From Mimachlamys varia (lineage: Eukaryota > Mollusca > Bivalvia > Pectinida > Pectinidae): a stretch of DNA of 64,000 nt. The notes under the pieces are model-generated. The model was given only the letters and a program-made list of their open reading frames with translations, did no database searches and was not told the origin of the DNA. Position numbers and translations under genes: made by a program. Every line of letters starts with the position of its first letter. Position 1 is the stretch's first letter. Location of the stretch: positions 11,280,001 to 11,344,000 of the forward strand of contig OX392527.1 in assembly GCA_947623455.1 (NCBI GenBank). The letters are read 5' to 3'. Shown here piece after piece: positions 1 to 11,300 of the stretch.

Positions 1-1157
1 AGTATTCAGCAAAGCTCAGGCTGCCACACCTAGATTCCCTTCTCGTGCTAGCAGCAAGTTATACCTACACCTGACTATGTTGCATCATAAGGCTCCTTAA
101 AAACCTGCTGCAAAAATGAATTGTAAAATATGTCCACACTTACACACTCAATGGGTACATTTCAATGTTTGAACACTGACAATGCACATCAGCCAGCGAA
201 GTGTTATGTATTACGGTATCTGCAAAGGTGCAATATTTGACTTGTACTAGTAAAGCTCAATATCAGCTTCAACGATTTACAGTTGCTCCATGAAGCAGAA
301 TAAATTAGATTTCCGTGTGACAAGGTTGTTTAACCTGCCTAGTCGTAGTTGAAAAACATGACGGTGGTTGGCCTTGATCATTGCTCGAACTGGAATGAAT
401 CGTGCACCAAACTAAATATCCGCTATACTCGAGGTATGAACGAACGATCGGCTTTTATTCTCTATATGTATACTAGTATATATAGTAAATATATGAATGT
501 GCGTATTATTAATGGTATCATTTAGAGATTCATGTGTAGGATATTGCCAAATTAGTCTATTGGCAGCCACGCCACTGGTTAGACTTACAGATAGCAGATA
601 CTGGCTGCAACTACTGTTCTGGAACAGGCGATTTTATACCGTTGTAGCTGATTTAGCTGCAATATGCAAACATCAAAGGTAGGGAAAACAGAGAAGAATA
701 AATATGATCGACCTGGTCAGCAACCTTCACAAAACCCAATGTCAGTAAACCAGCTTTCTTGTGTTTCTTGATTATTTATCGTGTTTCCCCAAAACACATC
801 CCAAAAAAGTTGACATAATTATGTATTGTGTATATTTTAATTGTCTTTCCTTTTCTTTGGAAAGGATAGAATGGAGAATTTTCATTACAACAATATTTTG
901 CCATTTTCAAATCGACAGTCTGTTACAGAGTTCTTGCTTTACAGTGCTACTATATGATCATACCTGTGGCCTACACTTCCCTATGAATCTGGTAACTAGT
1001 TAGGATATAATTTAAGTGTCTTGCCGAGTTCCGAAGTCTTAGACAACCGAAGCAGTCTAGTTTTCTTGGTTAACTGTGTACGGGACATGCACATTCTGAG
1101 ATCGTAATACATGCCACGTTTGTTCTGATCAGAAGATATTGGTGATTGAAGAAAATA
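1..1157. other. AT-rich sequence with no recognisable gene
   Basis: I see no convincing exon, RNA gene or repeat here. The short open frames (497-682, 761-1003) have no protein-like features, no splice-site support and low-complexity AT-rich composition, so I treat them as chance. Confidence 0.5.
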
Positions 1158-1524
1158 TTCAGCTTGGTGCTTGTAACCAGACAAACTTCAGCTTGATGTT
1201 TGTAACCAGACAAACTTTAGCTTGGTGCTTGTAACCAGACAAACTTCAGATTGGTGTTTGTAACCAGACAAACTTCAGCTTGGTGTTTGAAACCATACAA
1301 ACTTTAGCTTGGTGCATGTAACCAGACAAACTTTAGCTTGGTGCTTGTAACCAGACAAACTTCAGATTGGTGTTTGTAACCAGACAAACTTCAGCTTGGT
1401 GCATGTAACCAGACAAACTTCAGATTGGTGTTTGTAACCAGACAAACTTCAGATTGGTGTTTATAACCAGACAAACTTCAGCTTGGTGCTTGTAGCCAGA
1501 CAAACTTCAGCTTGATGCTTGTAG
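1158..1524. repeat. 29-bp minisatellite, about 12 copies
   Basis: The core TTGTAACCAGACAAACTT recurs every 29 bp (for example at 1172, 1201, 1230 and 1259). Copies differ mainly at cagCTTGGTG versus cagATTGGTG and at GTGCTTG, GTGTTTG or GTGCATG. The unit is not a multiple of three and carries no persistent reading frame. Confidence 0.93.
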
Positions 1525-3324
1525 ATATGGATCAGCTGATTGATGCGTTGTCCTCCAATATATTAGAGATCGCTGCAAGTGGTTTTTGTATTGAGGCCCA
1601 ACAATAACCATCTCATGCTCAAACATGGATTCTGTGCTCTAACTCTCTTAGTGTAGATGACTTAAAGTATGTCATACAATCAAAACGTCAATATAAATAG
1701 TCATAAATTAAGAATTTTCAGTGAATTTCTCAAATCATTGACCGACTAGGGATTTTTTTGTTACATTTTGTATCAATCTTAACTGGAAAAAGAAATGTGG
1801 CTCACACACAAAGTGTTTGTTTGAGAATAAGTTCATGAACACGGGCCCAGTGTCTGGTTTATGCATACAATGTTAGTTTAGGCTGCTCTCGTCTGTGACG
1901 GGAGCAGCCTACTCCTGGCGTTACCGTTTAATAATACAATGCTGCTATATACACGGTACACCCGGGTACGCCAGGTTTCCGTGTGCGATAACAGTGGGTT
2001 GTAATTTAAATGTTACTATGGCAGCAACAAACATCAGCTGGTTTCGCTTGAGTTGTGTGTTGCAATACATAATTACGTCATTGCCTTTACGAATATGGCT
2101 TGTACATGTGGAATGATTCAGGAATAAACACCAGCAATTATCGACACCAAGTTATCATCATAGAAAAAACGTTTGGATCTGAATATTGATAAATAGCTGA
2201 GTGTATAGATTGATTGGCTTACTGACTGTTCTTTGTGACACTGCAAACAACAATAAGGCGAGCTACATTTTGTATAAACTAGAATATTTTATAATTACAG
2301 TTGATTGTAGGCTGTATATGATAGCCGTTGTTACGGGGATGATATCGATCCTGTTACGTAGACACCGTGTTAGAGGGAAAATATAGCATATTTAGTATAT
2401 TCCAATCAAAAATCGAATACTGTAACCTAATATCAAGCTTTCAGGTATGTTTCCATTTCTCTCGGTGTATTAGCATATTGACGTGAAAAGCATTCAACAA
2501 TAGATTATCGAAAGGTTAGTGTTTCTACGATTTCAATTATGTTCCTAGAAACACAACAGAGTAGGCCTAATAGGTTTTATATTCCAGGGTTCTAGCATTT
2601 TTGGGATTCCCTTGGTTTAAACATTATTCCGCAATAACACCCTCTCGCTCTAACATCCGGGCCAACAACAGTGATATAAATCAGTTATATGACTTGTTTC
2701 ATAGTTGTTGTAAACTAAACAAAGTTGATATACAAGTATGTATATACATTATTTTCTCCAAATTTGGATTACAATGATATAAACATTTCACATTATATAA
2801 AATAGAAAAACCAACTGTCATGACACATATGTGGATATATTACCTTCTTCACAATCAACTTTTTCCACCTAACTTCAGGAATGCAGTTATTTTGACAACC
2901 CCTGGTTTAATCGATTATCAGTTCTGGTTATGGTTTTGTTGTTGCTTTGATATGCTTTGATTTTTTTAAACTTAAAAAAGCACGGGCAGCTTACTACAAA
3001 GTTATGCTATAAACGTGACGATTTCGATTTTTTCTGGTCGTTATTTTTTTTCACAGCTATATCCCTACTCCTCCAACCTATGATGTTTACATGTTGCAGT
3101 TGATACGTTGTTAAAGAACTTGCACTGAATATCGTGAATTTCGTGAGATATGTCGGCTGCTTAACAAAATTGCGGCACAGGGTTCTAGAGATGAAGGTTG
3201 CTAAGACTATGAGCAAGTATTAAGGTTGCCATCTTAGTATCAATGGGAAATATCAATTTATGCCTGTCGAGTTTAATTTTTAGAACTACAATCTAGACGT
3301 TTTGTTTGAGACGTTCAACACGAC
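1525..3324. other. Unique AT-rich intergenic sequence with one short hairpin
   Basis: No gene recognised. At 1879-1911 there is a 13-bp stem (TAGGCTGCTCTCG pairing with CGGGAGCAGCCTA, one mismatch) around a 7-nt loop. It could be part of a dispersed element or an RNA hairpin, but nothing nearby supports a specific function. The rest is A/T-rich with short chance open frames. Confidence 0.4.
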
Positions 3325-4082
3325 TACGAGGGCTGATTGATAAGTTGTGAGCCTTGTATTGAAGAAGTTAAGCAGGAATGCCTCGCTATTCCCTGACTAT
3401 TTAATTAAGGCTGTGTACCCAAAAATTGTTGTCATGTGGTCAGTTTATCTGAGCCTCTTAGAGGCAGATCCTGCAAACTTTCTGCAAAATTTTGTGACTA
3501 TGGGTGAAACGTGGGTCCATCATTTCACCGCAGAGGCAAACAAAAACCAGTCCTAAAAATTGAAGCAACCTGGTTCACCCCCACCAAAGAAGGCAAAGAT
3601 TCTTTCATCAGCTGGAAAGGTTATGGCCTCGGTTTTCTGGGATGCTGATGATATTCTGATGGTAGATTATCTGCTTAAAGGGAAAACAATTATTGGCGCA
3701 TAATATGGATAATTTCTTCAGCGATTAGGAGAAAATATTAAACTTAAGCGCCGCGGAAAACTCAGAAAAATGGTGTGTTGTTCCACCAGGACTGTTGTTC
3801 ACAAGTCTGCCATTGCCGTGGCTGTAATAAAGTTTGTGGCTTTGGATTGATTGAGCATCCGCCTTATTTGCCTGACCTCGCTCCATCAGACTTTCATCTA
3901 TTTCCAAAATTAAAAAAAGACCATTTCCGGTACCCGCTTTCGGACAGATGAGTACGTCATACATGCTGTGGTGGACTTTCTGAATGGTCAAGAAAAGAGT
4001 TTTTTTTAAAAGAGGCATTGGGGCCCTTAAACATCGCTGGCAAAAGCGTAAAAATACTGGAGGTGATTATTTTGAAAACAAA
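3325..4082 (+). pseudogene. Decayed mariner-type transposase (mobile-element relic)
   Basis: Translation in shifting frames gives a clear mariner (IS630/Tc1/mariner superfamily) transposase fragment. In order: ADPANFLQNFVT then MGETWVHHFT at 3457-3530, PGSPPPKKAK near 3570-3598, GKVMASVFWDADDILMVDYL near 3616-3672, FHQD at 3782-3792, PYLPDLAPSDFHLFPKLKK near 3862-3915, FRTDEYVIHAVVDFLNGQEK near 3940-3990, and ALKHRWQK just before the 36-bp array. The motif that normally reads DETW is GETW here, so the first catalytic Asp is lost. The HQD and PSD aspartates are 99 nt apart, close to the usual D34D spacing once small deletions are allowed. In-frame stops and frameshifts break the frame repeatedly. 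TACGAGGGCTGATTGATAAG at 3325 looks like a left terminal repeat; the N-terminal DNA-binding half is missing and no right terminus was found. It is a dead element. Confidence 0.85.
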
Positions 4083-4434
4083 TAAGACACCTGTACCGGT
4101 CACTCTATAACATAGTGATAAGACACTCGTACCGGTCATTCCATAACATAGTGATAAGACACCTGTACCGGTCACTCTATAACATGGTGATAAGACACAT
4201 GTACCGGTCACTCTATAACATAGTGATGAGACACCTGTACCGGTCATTCTATAACATAGTGATAAGACACCTGTACCGGTCACTCTATAACATAGTGATA
4301 AGACACCTGTACCGGTCATTCTATAACATAGTGATAAGACACCTGTACCGGTCATTCTATAACATAGTGATAAGACACCCGTACCAGTCACCCTATTACA
4401 TACAAATGTGTAGTAATAAGACCGGTCACCCCTT
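4082..4434. repeat. 36-bp minisatellite, first array (about 9 copies)
   Basis: The unit contains ACCGGTCACTCTATAACATA followed by GTGATAAGACACCTGT. It starts right where mariner homology stops. The last unit is a distinctive variant (accagtcaccctatta, then tgtgtagtaataagaccggtcacccc) that also ends the second 36-bp array at about 8033, so both arrays derive from one source with the same edge. 36 is a multiple of three, which explains the open frames on both strands. Confidence 0.93.
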
Positions 4435-4516
4435 TGTCCGCCAAAATCAAACCCTTAAATATGAGGCTCACAACTTATCAATAGGACTTCGTACAACTGT
4501 TTGCTTAAGTTTTTTT

Positions 4517-5238
4517 TTGTCACTGTGTGTTGACAATAGTGTTTTGTCATTGTGTGTTGACAATAGTGTTTCGTCATTGTGTGTTGACAATAGTGTTTTG
4601 TCACTATGTGTTGACGAAAGTGTTTTGTTACTGTGTGTTGACAATAGTGTTTTGTCACTGTGTGTTGACAAAAGTGTTTTTTCATTGGGTGTTGACACTA
4701 ATGTTTTGTCATTGTGTGTTGACACTAGTGTTTTGTGACTGTGTGTTGACGATAGTGTTTTGTCATTGTGTGTTGACGATAGTGTTTTGTCAATGTGTGT
4801 TGACGATAATGTTTTGTGACTGGGTGTTGCAATAGTGTTTTGTCACTGTGTGTTGACAATAGTGTTTTGTGACTGTTTGTTGACGATAGTGTATTGTAAC
4901 TGTGTGTTGACACTAGTGTTTTGTGACTGTTTGTTGACGATAGTGTATTGTAACTGTGTGTTGACACTAGTGTTTTGTCATTGTGTGTTGCAATAGTGTT
5001 TTTTGTCGCTGGGTTGTGACAATAGTGTGTTGTCATTGTGTGTTGACAGTAGTGTTTTGTGTCATTGTGTGTTGACGATAGTGTTTTTTCACTGTGTGTT
5101 GACAATAGTGTTTTGTGACTGTTTGTTGACGGTAGTGTATTGTAATTGTGTGTTGACACTAGTGTTTTGTCATTGTGTGTTGACGATAGTGTTTTGCTAT
5201 TGTGTTGACGATAGTGTTTTGTTGCGATATTGACGATG
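4517..5238. repeat. 27-bp minisatellite, about 26 copies
   Basis: The unit centres on GTGTGTTGACAATAGTGTTT followed by TGTCATT or TGTCACT. Copies vary at GACAATAG, GACGATAG and GACACTAG, and some have 1-2 bp deletions. Stop-free frames on both strands (Val/Leu/Cys-rich on +, His/Thr/Lys-rich on -) follow from the 27-bp period and are not evidence of a gene. Confidence 0.93.
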
Positions 5239-5258
5239 TCATTTTTTGTTTCAATATT

Positions 5259-6187
5259 GTGTCGCCTGAAAAGGCGACATATAGGGATCACTAAGTCGGC
5301 GGCGTCGGCGGCGTCTGCACCAACACTTTCCGTGCGATAACTTGAGTTTCAAGGTTTCAAGGTCAAGGTCACTGTTGCTATAAATAGAAATTATGTTTCC
5401 GTGCGATAACTTGAGTTTCCTTGTGCCAATAAAACTCAAACTTCATACAGTGCTTCCTACCAAAAGTGCTCGCTTGGGATTGCTTTTCATGGTCGAAGGT
5501 CAAAGGTCAAGGTCACTGTTGCTATCAATAGAAATTCTGTTTCCATGCGATAACTTGAGTTTCCTTGTGCCAATCAAACTCAAACTTCATAGAGTACTTC
5601 CTTACCAAAAGTGCTCGCTTGGGATTGCTTTTCAGAGTCGAACGTTAAAGGTCAAGTTCATTGTTGCTATAAATAGAAAATCGGTTTCCGTGCGATAACT
5701 TGAGTTTCCTTGGGCCAATCAAACTCAAACTTCATAGAGTACTTCCTTACCAAAGGTCCTCGCTTGGGATTGCTTTTCAGGGTCGAACGTTAAAGGTCAA
5801 GTTCATTGTTGCTATAAATAGAAAATCGGTTTCCGTGCGATAACTTGAGTTTCCTTGGGCCAATCAAACTCAAACTTCATAGATTACTTCCTTACCAAAG
5901 GTCCTCGCTTGGGATTGCTTTTCAGGGTCTAAGGTCAAAGGTCAAGGTCATTGTTACTATAAATTGAAAATAACTTTTCCTGTGCCAATCAAACTCAAAC
6001 TTCATACAGTGCTTCCTTACCAAAAGTGCTCGCTTGGGATTGCTTTTCAGGGTCAAAGGTCAAAGGTCAAGGTCAATGTTTCTATTCCACTTGGAACTGA
6101 TACAATGCATATCCATAGATAGCTCCTAAAAACTTATCTCCCAACTTGCTGCGCAGGCGACACATCCACTTCCGTGGAATTCTTGTA
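5259..6187. mobile_element. Molluscan-type non-autonomous element with internal 145-bp tandem units
   Basis: The ends are GTGTCGCCTG at 5259-5268 and its exact inverse complement CAGGCGACAC at 6154-6163, followed by ccacttccgtggaattcttg. Next to the left end is a hairpin, GTCGCCtgaaaaGGCGAC (5261-5278), then a GGCGGCGTC tract. Inside, about five units of 144-145 bp start with GTGCGATAACTTGAGTTTCC (5401, 5545, 5690, 5835) and end in AAGGTCAAAGGTCAAGGTCA or a close variant. No transposase is encoded. I recognise this family as widespread in molluscan genomes from general knowledge, not from a search. Confidence 0.7.
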
Positions 6188-6887
6188 TTTTGTGCCTTTA
6201 CATTTACACTCGTGGCAAAAATAAAGAGTTGTTGTTACTCAGAAACCACAATTGTTTAGCTGTAAAACCTGTTTCTATGCCGTATATAGATACGTGCAGA
6301 CATGCTACTCCTGTTTATATCCTGATCAACAGCCTGCAGAAAGGGTCTTTATACTAATTTGTTCATGTGCAGCATGAAATAGAAGTAACACAAGTGCGAT
6401 GTAATACAATCTCCTAAACCATAAAACTTTGTCGGAACGTTCGGGTCGAATTTCCGTTCAAAGTTTGCTATAAAAATGTCTCCAGCTTGAATCAAGCTCA
6501 TTCACGTTTACATAACTATGGTTACTAAAGAGAAAGAACGCATTGCTCGTGTCAGTACCGTCTTCAATACTACATACGGGTACCGAATTATAATAATATT
6601 AGAGATCAAAGTAATGATATTCAAATAGTGTGAGTAAAGATGCCAAAAACGAGCTGTCCTAATATATTTAGTTTTTGAATATTTGTACTATAGGTAAAAG
6701 TTTAAGATGATCATGGCTCTAGACGGTATTCATAGGGAAGGTAACCTTAGAAGGTCGGCTGTATCGGCTACCTTGTACTTCCTTATTCCTTGTCACGATT
6801 TGAACATTAAATTATAATTCATGTAGTAACATACTGACAACAGTTCCCAGATATGTGACATCGAAAAAACTAACTGTTGGTAGTACA
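6188..6887. other. Unique intergenic sequence, nothing recognised
   Basis: AT-rich sequence between the 5.3-6.2 kb element and the second 36-bp array. I found no exon, RNA gene or repeat structure that I can support. Confidence 0.4.
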
Positions 6888-8034
6888 TTCTAAGACACTC
6901 GTGCCGGTCACCCTATAACAAAGTGAAAAGATACCTGTACCGGTCACTCTACAACATAGTGATACGACACCTGTACCGGTCACTCTATAACAAAGTGAAA
7001 AGATACCTGTACCGGTCACTCTATAACATAGTGATAAGACACCTGAACCGGTCACCCTATAACATAGTGATAAGACACCTGAACCGGTCACCCTATAACA
7101 TAGTGATACGACACCTGTACCGGTCACTCTATAACATAGTGATAAGACACATGTACCGGTCACCCTATAACAAAGTGAAAAGATACCTGTACCGGTCACT
7201 CTATAACATAGTGATACGACACCTGTACCGGTCACTCTATAAAATTGTGATAAGACACCTGTACCGGTCACTATATAACAAAGTGAAAAGATACCTGTAC
7301 CGGTCACTCTATAACAAAGTGAAAAGATACCTGTACCGGTCACTCTATAACATAGTGATACGACACCTGTACCGGTCACCCTATAACATAGTGACACGAC
7401 ACCTGTACCGGTCACTCTATAATATAGTGATAAGATACCTGTACTGGTCACTCTATAACATAGTGATACGACACCTGTACCGGTCACTCTATAACATAGT
7501 GATAAGACACCTGTAACGGTCACCCTATAACATAGTGATAAGACACCTGAACCGGTCATTCTATAACATAGTGATAAGACACCTGTACCGGTCCTCTATA
7601 ACATAGCGATAAGACACCTGAACCGGTCATTTTATAACATAGTGATAAGACACCTGTACCGGTCATTTTATAACATAATGATAAGACACCTGTACCGGTC
7701 CTCTATAATATAGTGATAAGACATATGTACCAGTCACCCTATGAGATAGTGATAAGACATCTGTACCGGTCACTCTGTAACATAGTGATAAGACACCTGT
7801 ACCGGTCACTCTAACATAGTGATAAGACACCTATACCGGTCATTATATAACATAGTGATAAGACATCTGAACCGGTCATTCTATAACATAGTGATAAGAC
7901 ACCTGTACCGGTCATTCTATAACATAGTGATAAGACACCTGTACCGGTCATTCTATAACATAGTGATAAGACACTTGTACCAGTCACCCTATTACGTACA
8001 CATGTGTAGTAATAAGACCGGTCACCCCTTTGAA
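6888..8034. repeat. 36-bp minisatellite, second array (about 31 copies)
   Basis: Same unit as the array at 4082-4434, with more copies and more variants (for example caaagtgaaaagatacctgt units mixed with catagtgatacgacacctgt units). It ends with the same terminal variant as the first array. It stops about 330 bp before the start codon of the LU gene, so it lies in the presumed 5' flank. The long frames on both strands are period artefacts. Confidence 0.93.
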
Positions 8035-8101
8035 TAGTGATATAACCACCTGTAGCGGTTATATTTTTTGAGGTCAATTTTGTTCGCCACGAAAATCAAA
8101 C

Positions 8102-8140
8102 GATAAAAAGAAGTTAAAATTGAGAGTTGTGCCATTACAA
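8102..8140 (+). promoter_or_regulatory. Possible core promoter of the LU-domain gene (weak)
   Basis: GATAAAAAG at about 8102-8110 resembles a TATA box and would place transcription start near 8130-8140, giving a 5' UTR of about 230 nt. An upstream non-coding exon is equally possible. This is a weak inference from position and one A/T-rich motif. Confidence 0.2.
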
Positions 8141-8365
8141 CGGACATGTATATGCGCTGTCTCGATGCAGGTTTTCCCGGGTGTTAGTTAGCTGGTTAGC
8201 AACACGCGGTATCTGCGGTCACACCTCTGTACACGTAAGAGGAAGTTGGAGCAAATTTACATACAGTTCTCATTTGTTGGCAGGTGCGAGTGATAACGTA
8301 GAATCAATAACAAAGCTACCTACACATAGACAACTCTGTCTACATCGTCGTCCAACTCTCCCAAG

Positions 8366-8396
8366 ATGGTGCGAATCAACCTCTCCTTGTCGGCAG
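8366..8396 (+). CDS. LU gene coding exon 1 (signal-peptide start)
   Basis: The exon encodes MVRINLSLSA plus one base, followed by the strong donor GGCAG|GTAAGT. The start has purine at -3 and G at +4 (AAGATGG) and an in-frame stop upstream at 8327. Its phase 1 end is exactly completed by the two bases TT that precede the next ATG in exon 2, turning a weak N-terminus into a typical signal peptide with a basic n-region. A protein starting at the exon 2 ATG (32554) is the alternative. The link to exon 2 crosses 24 kb and rests on phase and protein logic, without transcript evidence. Confidence 0.7.
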
Positions 8397-11300
8397 GTAA
8401 GTTACTCTCTTTGCCTTTTACCAGTAATTAACGTTTAATAAGAACTGGGTGTCCGTGTATTTCAATGAATAAATACTAACAGGTTTCATTTTAAAAATTT
8501 TTTTACTTATTTTCCTATCACGTTTGAAATAGACTGGCTCTTGGTGTAATGATACAGAAAAATGATTGACTTTGACTTAGTTTGAGTAACATGATTTTTT
8601 GTTTGCTTGCATTTGTCGCCTTTTTATTATTTATGTCATGAAGAGGTACACGGACATCAGTTATTCTGTTCGTTTATGTTGATTTTTGTTTTATATCACC
8701 AAATTCTGACATTTTGCTCACAATTTTGACATGCATGTTCCAATATTGCCATAAGTGTCGTGTTGGTTGCTGTACGTCCGTTTATACGGGAGCTATGAGG
8801 CGACATAAATGCCTAAATGACCCCTAATATACACCATCTATATAGCACTCTAATATGTATAGGATATCCTCTGACCTTATTACACATAAACATTAGGAGG
8901 GTAACCGACTTGTGATCATTTTTAAAAACATTCATCAATATTTTTCAAATTGTCAAAACCTAGTTCCTCCCCGAAACCATATTTTGTAATGTAAGTACGT
9001 CCGCCATTGTTTAACTGATGTTACGGAAGTCGTGACATGCTAAACCAACTACGTCACGATAGCGCCGTGTGTAAAAGTACTAGTGATAAAAGGTGTTGTA
9101 GTTAACATGCAATTGTATTGCTTCTGAAATTTCTGTTGTTATACCCCCGCAACGAAGTTAGCGGGGTATACTGGAATCTAGTTGTCCGTCCGTCCGTCCG
9201 TCCGTCCGTCTGTAGACACAATTTTGTCCGGCTATGCTTAAACGGATCTTTTTAAAATTTTGTGGGAATAGACAGTGCAATATGTAAATGTGCTCCCTGA
9301 AGTAAATTAGCATTTTCGACCAATTGCATTTTTTACCCTTTTTAGAGAGTTATTTCCCTTTTATGTAAATGAACACAATTAAAAAAAAGTGGGAATAGAC
9401 AGTACTGTTTGTTGTACAAGAACTTTAAGGGGCGGGGTATGAGTTGGCCCCGGACGACGATTCTAGTTTAGTTTTATAACAAGACTTTACCTTATGAAAA
9501 TAAAATAAAAATAGTGTTAAGTGTTTTATTAAGAAGCAGCTCTTTTCTAAATGTGTCCACGCTTACAAGCTGTTGGTTATTTTTCTTATTTTAAACGTCA
9601 CAGGTTCGTGACTGCACACACTTACGTCTTAATATGTAGACAAATATCAGCAAGAATGTATTTTTTGTCAGAATCTATTAAAATTGAAACGCCTTTGGAG
9701 TATCGAGTTCATACGATCATGAAATACCATTGATGCAACATAGAATTAGACTACACATATAGGAACAGTTACCCTGTACGTTCGGTATAACAGCAGTACC
9801 CTCAGTATCAATCAGCCTTTGTGATCATATATACAACGGCATCTGTCGGGACTCACTTTCGTATATTCACGTGTTTTGAGGTGGATATTGTAGGAAGAAA
9901 CATGCCCAGTTTTGGACTTGTACTTTTTGGTTTGTCACTGATGCCTCTTAATGGTGTTATGGGGATGTTAAACTACCGACTTTAAATGGTCAGATGCGGC
10001 ACAACCAGATATATTTAGGAAATAGTCTCTCAGTGTGTGGTCGAATCACGCACAATACACGACTGTTAACGGCTAGGTTCAACCACGGAAGGGGCGTTTA
10101 CATTATTCATAGTTTGGGAAATATACTCCGGCGAAACGAACATATTATTAAAATAGCTTCAACTCCACTACGCATGTCTCTCCAGCAACGAACAAGATTA
10201 TGTCATCGTTGAAAAAAGTTTATATTTGACATGCCATGTGATACAGGATGTAATCCGATCGCCAAACAGAAACACTTTACTACACTGTACAATCGACGTC
10301 ACAGATTTTTGTGTGCCGGTGGTACCCAGGAAGGTTAACTCTGCTATAATGGACGTCACCGATTTTTGTGTTCGGCGGAACCCAGGAAGAGAAACGCTTT
10401 CGCTACAATGGACGTCATCGATTAAGTTGTGCCGGCGGCACCAAGGAAGGTTAACACTTCAAAAGAATAGACGTCACTGATTGGTGTGTGCCGGTGGCAC
10501 CGAAGAAGCGAAACACTTCGCTACAGAGAACTTCATCGATTGGTGTGTACCGGCAGCACCCAGAAAGAGAAACACTTTCTCTACAATGGACGTCATCGAT
10601 TAAGTTGTGCCGGCGGCACCAAGGAAGGTTAACACTTCACAAGAATAGACGTCACTGATTGGTGTGTGCCGGTGGCACCGAAGAAGCGAAACACTTTGCT
10701 ACAGAGAACTTCATCGATTGGTGTGTACCGGCAGCACCCAGAAAGAGAAACACTTTCGCTTCAATGGACGTCACCGAAACGTGTGTGCCGGCGATACCAA
10801 GGAAGAAAAACACTTCGCTACAATGGACGTCATCGATTGAGGTGTGCCGGTAGCACCCAGGAATGTTAACACTTCACAAGAATAGACGTCACCGATTTGT
10901 GTGTGCCGGTGGCACCAAGGAAGTGAAACAATTCGCTACAATGAACTTCACAGATTTGTGTGTGCTGGCTGGAACCCAGGAAAACAATTCGCTACATGGA
11001 CGTCGACGATTGTTATGTGCTTGTTTGAACCCAGGAAGAGAAACATTTTGCTACACGGCGATACCCAAAAAGAGAAGACCTTGCTACAATGGACGTCTCC
11101 GATCACGAGGATTTGTATAACAATATACAGAGTTGTAACTCTTTGTTTGAAGAGCAGTTCTTTTTCGGAACTTACTCTACCTTGTACAGTGTTGACTTTT
11201 CTGTATACAATTTATAAAAAAAAAAATACTGGGCGTGCGGTAAAATATATACAGATTTACTTTGTTTCTTTTGTTGTTCTAGTTTGTCCGACGGAATAAG

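Noticed and set aside
4115..5291. Frames over the first 36-bp and 27-bp arrays
   Set aside because: Repeat-derived in every frame; they cross from one array into the other with no biological boundary.
6870..7559. Overlapping plus and minus frames of about 200-230 codons in the 36-bp array
   Set aside because: Mirror-image openness on both strands is expected from a stop-free 36-bp unit; no start context or conserved domain.
8127..8438. 103-codon frame across exon 1
   Set aside because: It is in a different frame from the supported start at 8366, has no family features and reads through the strong donor at 8397.
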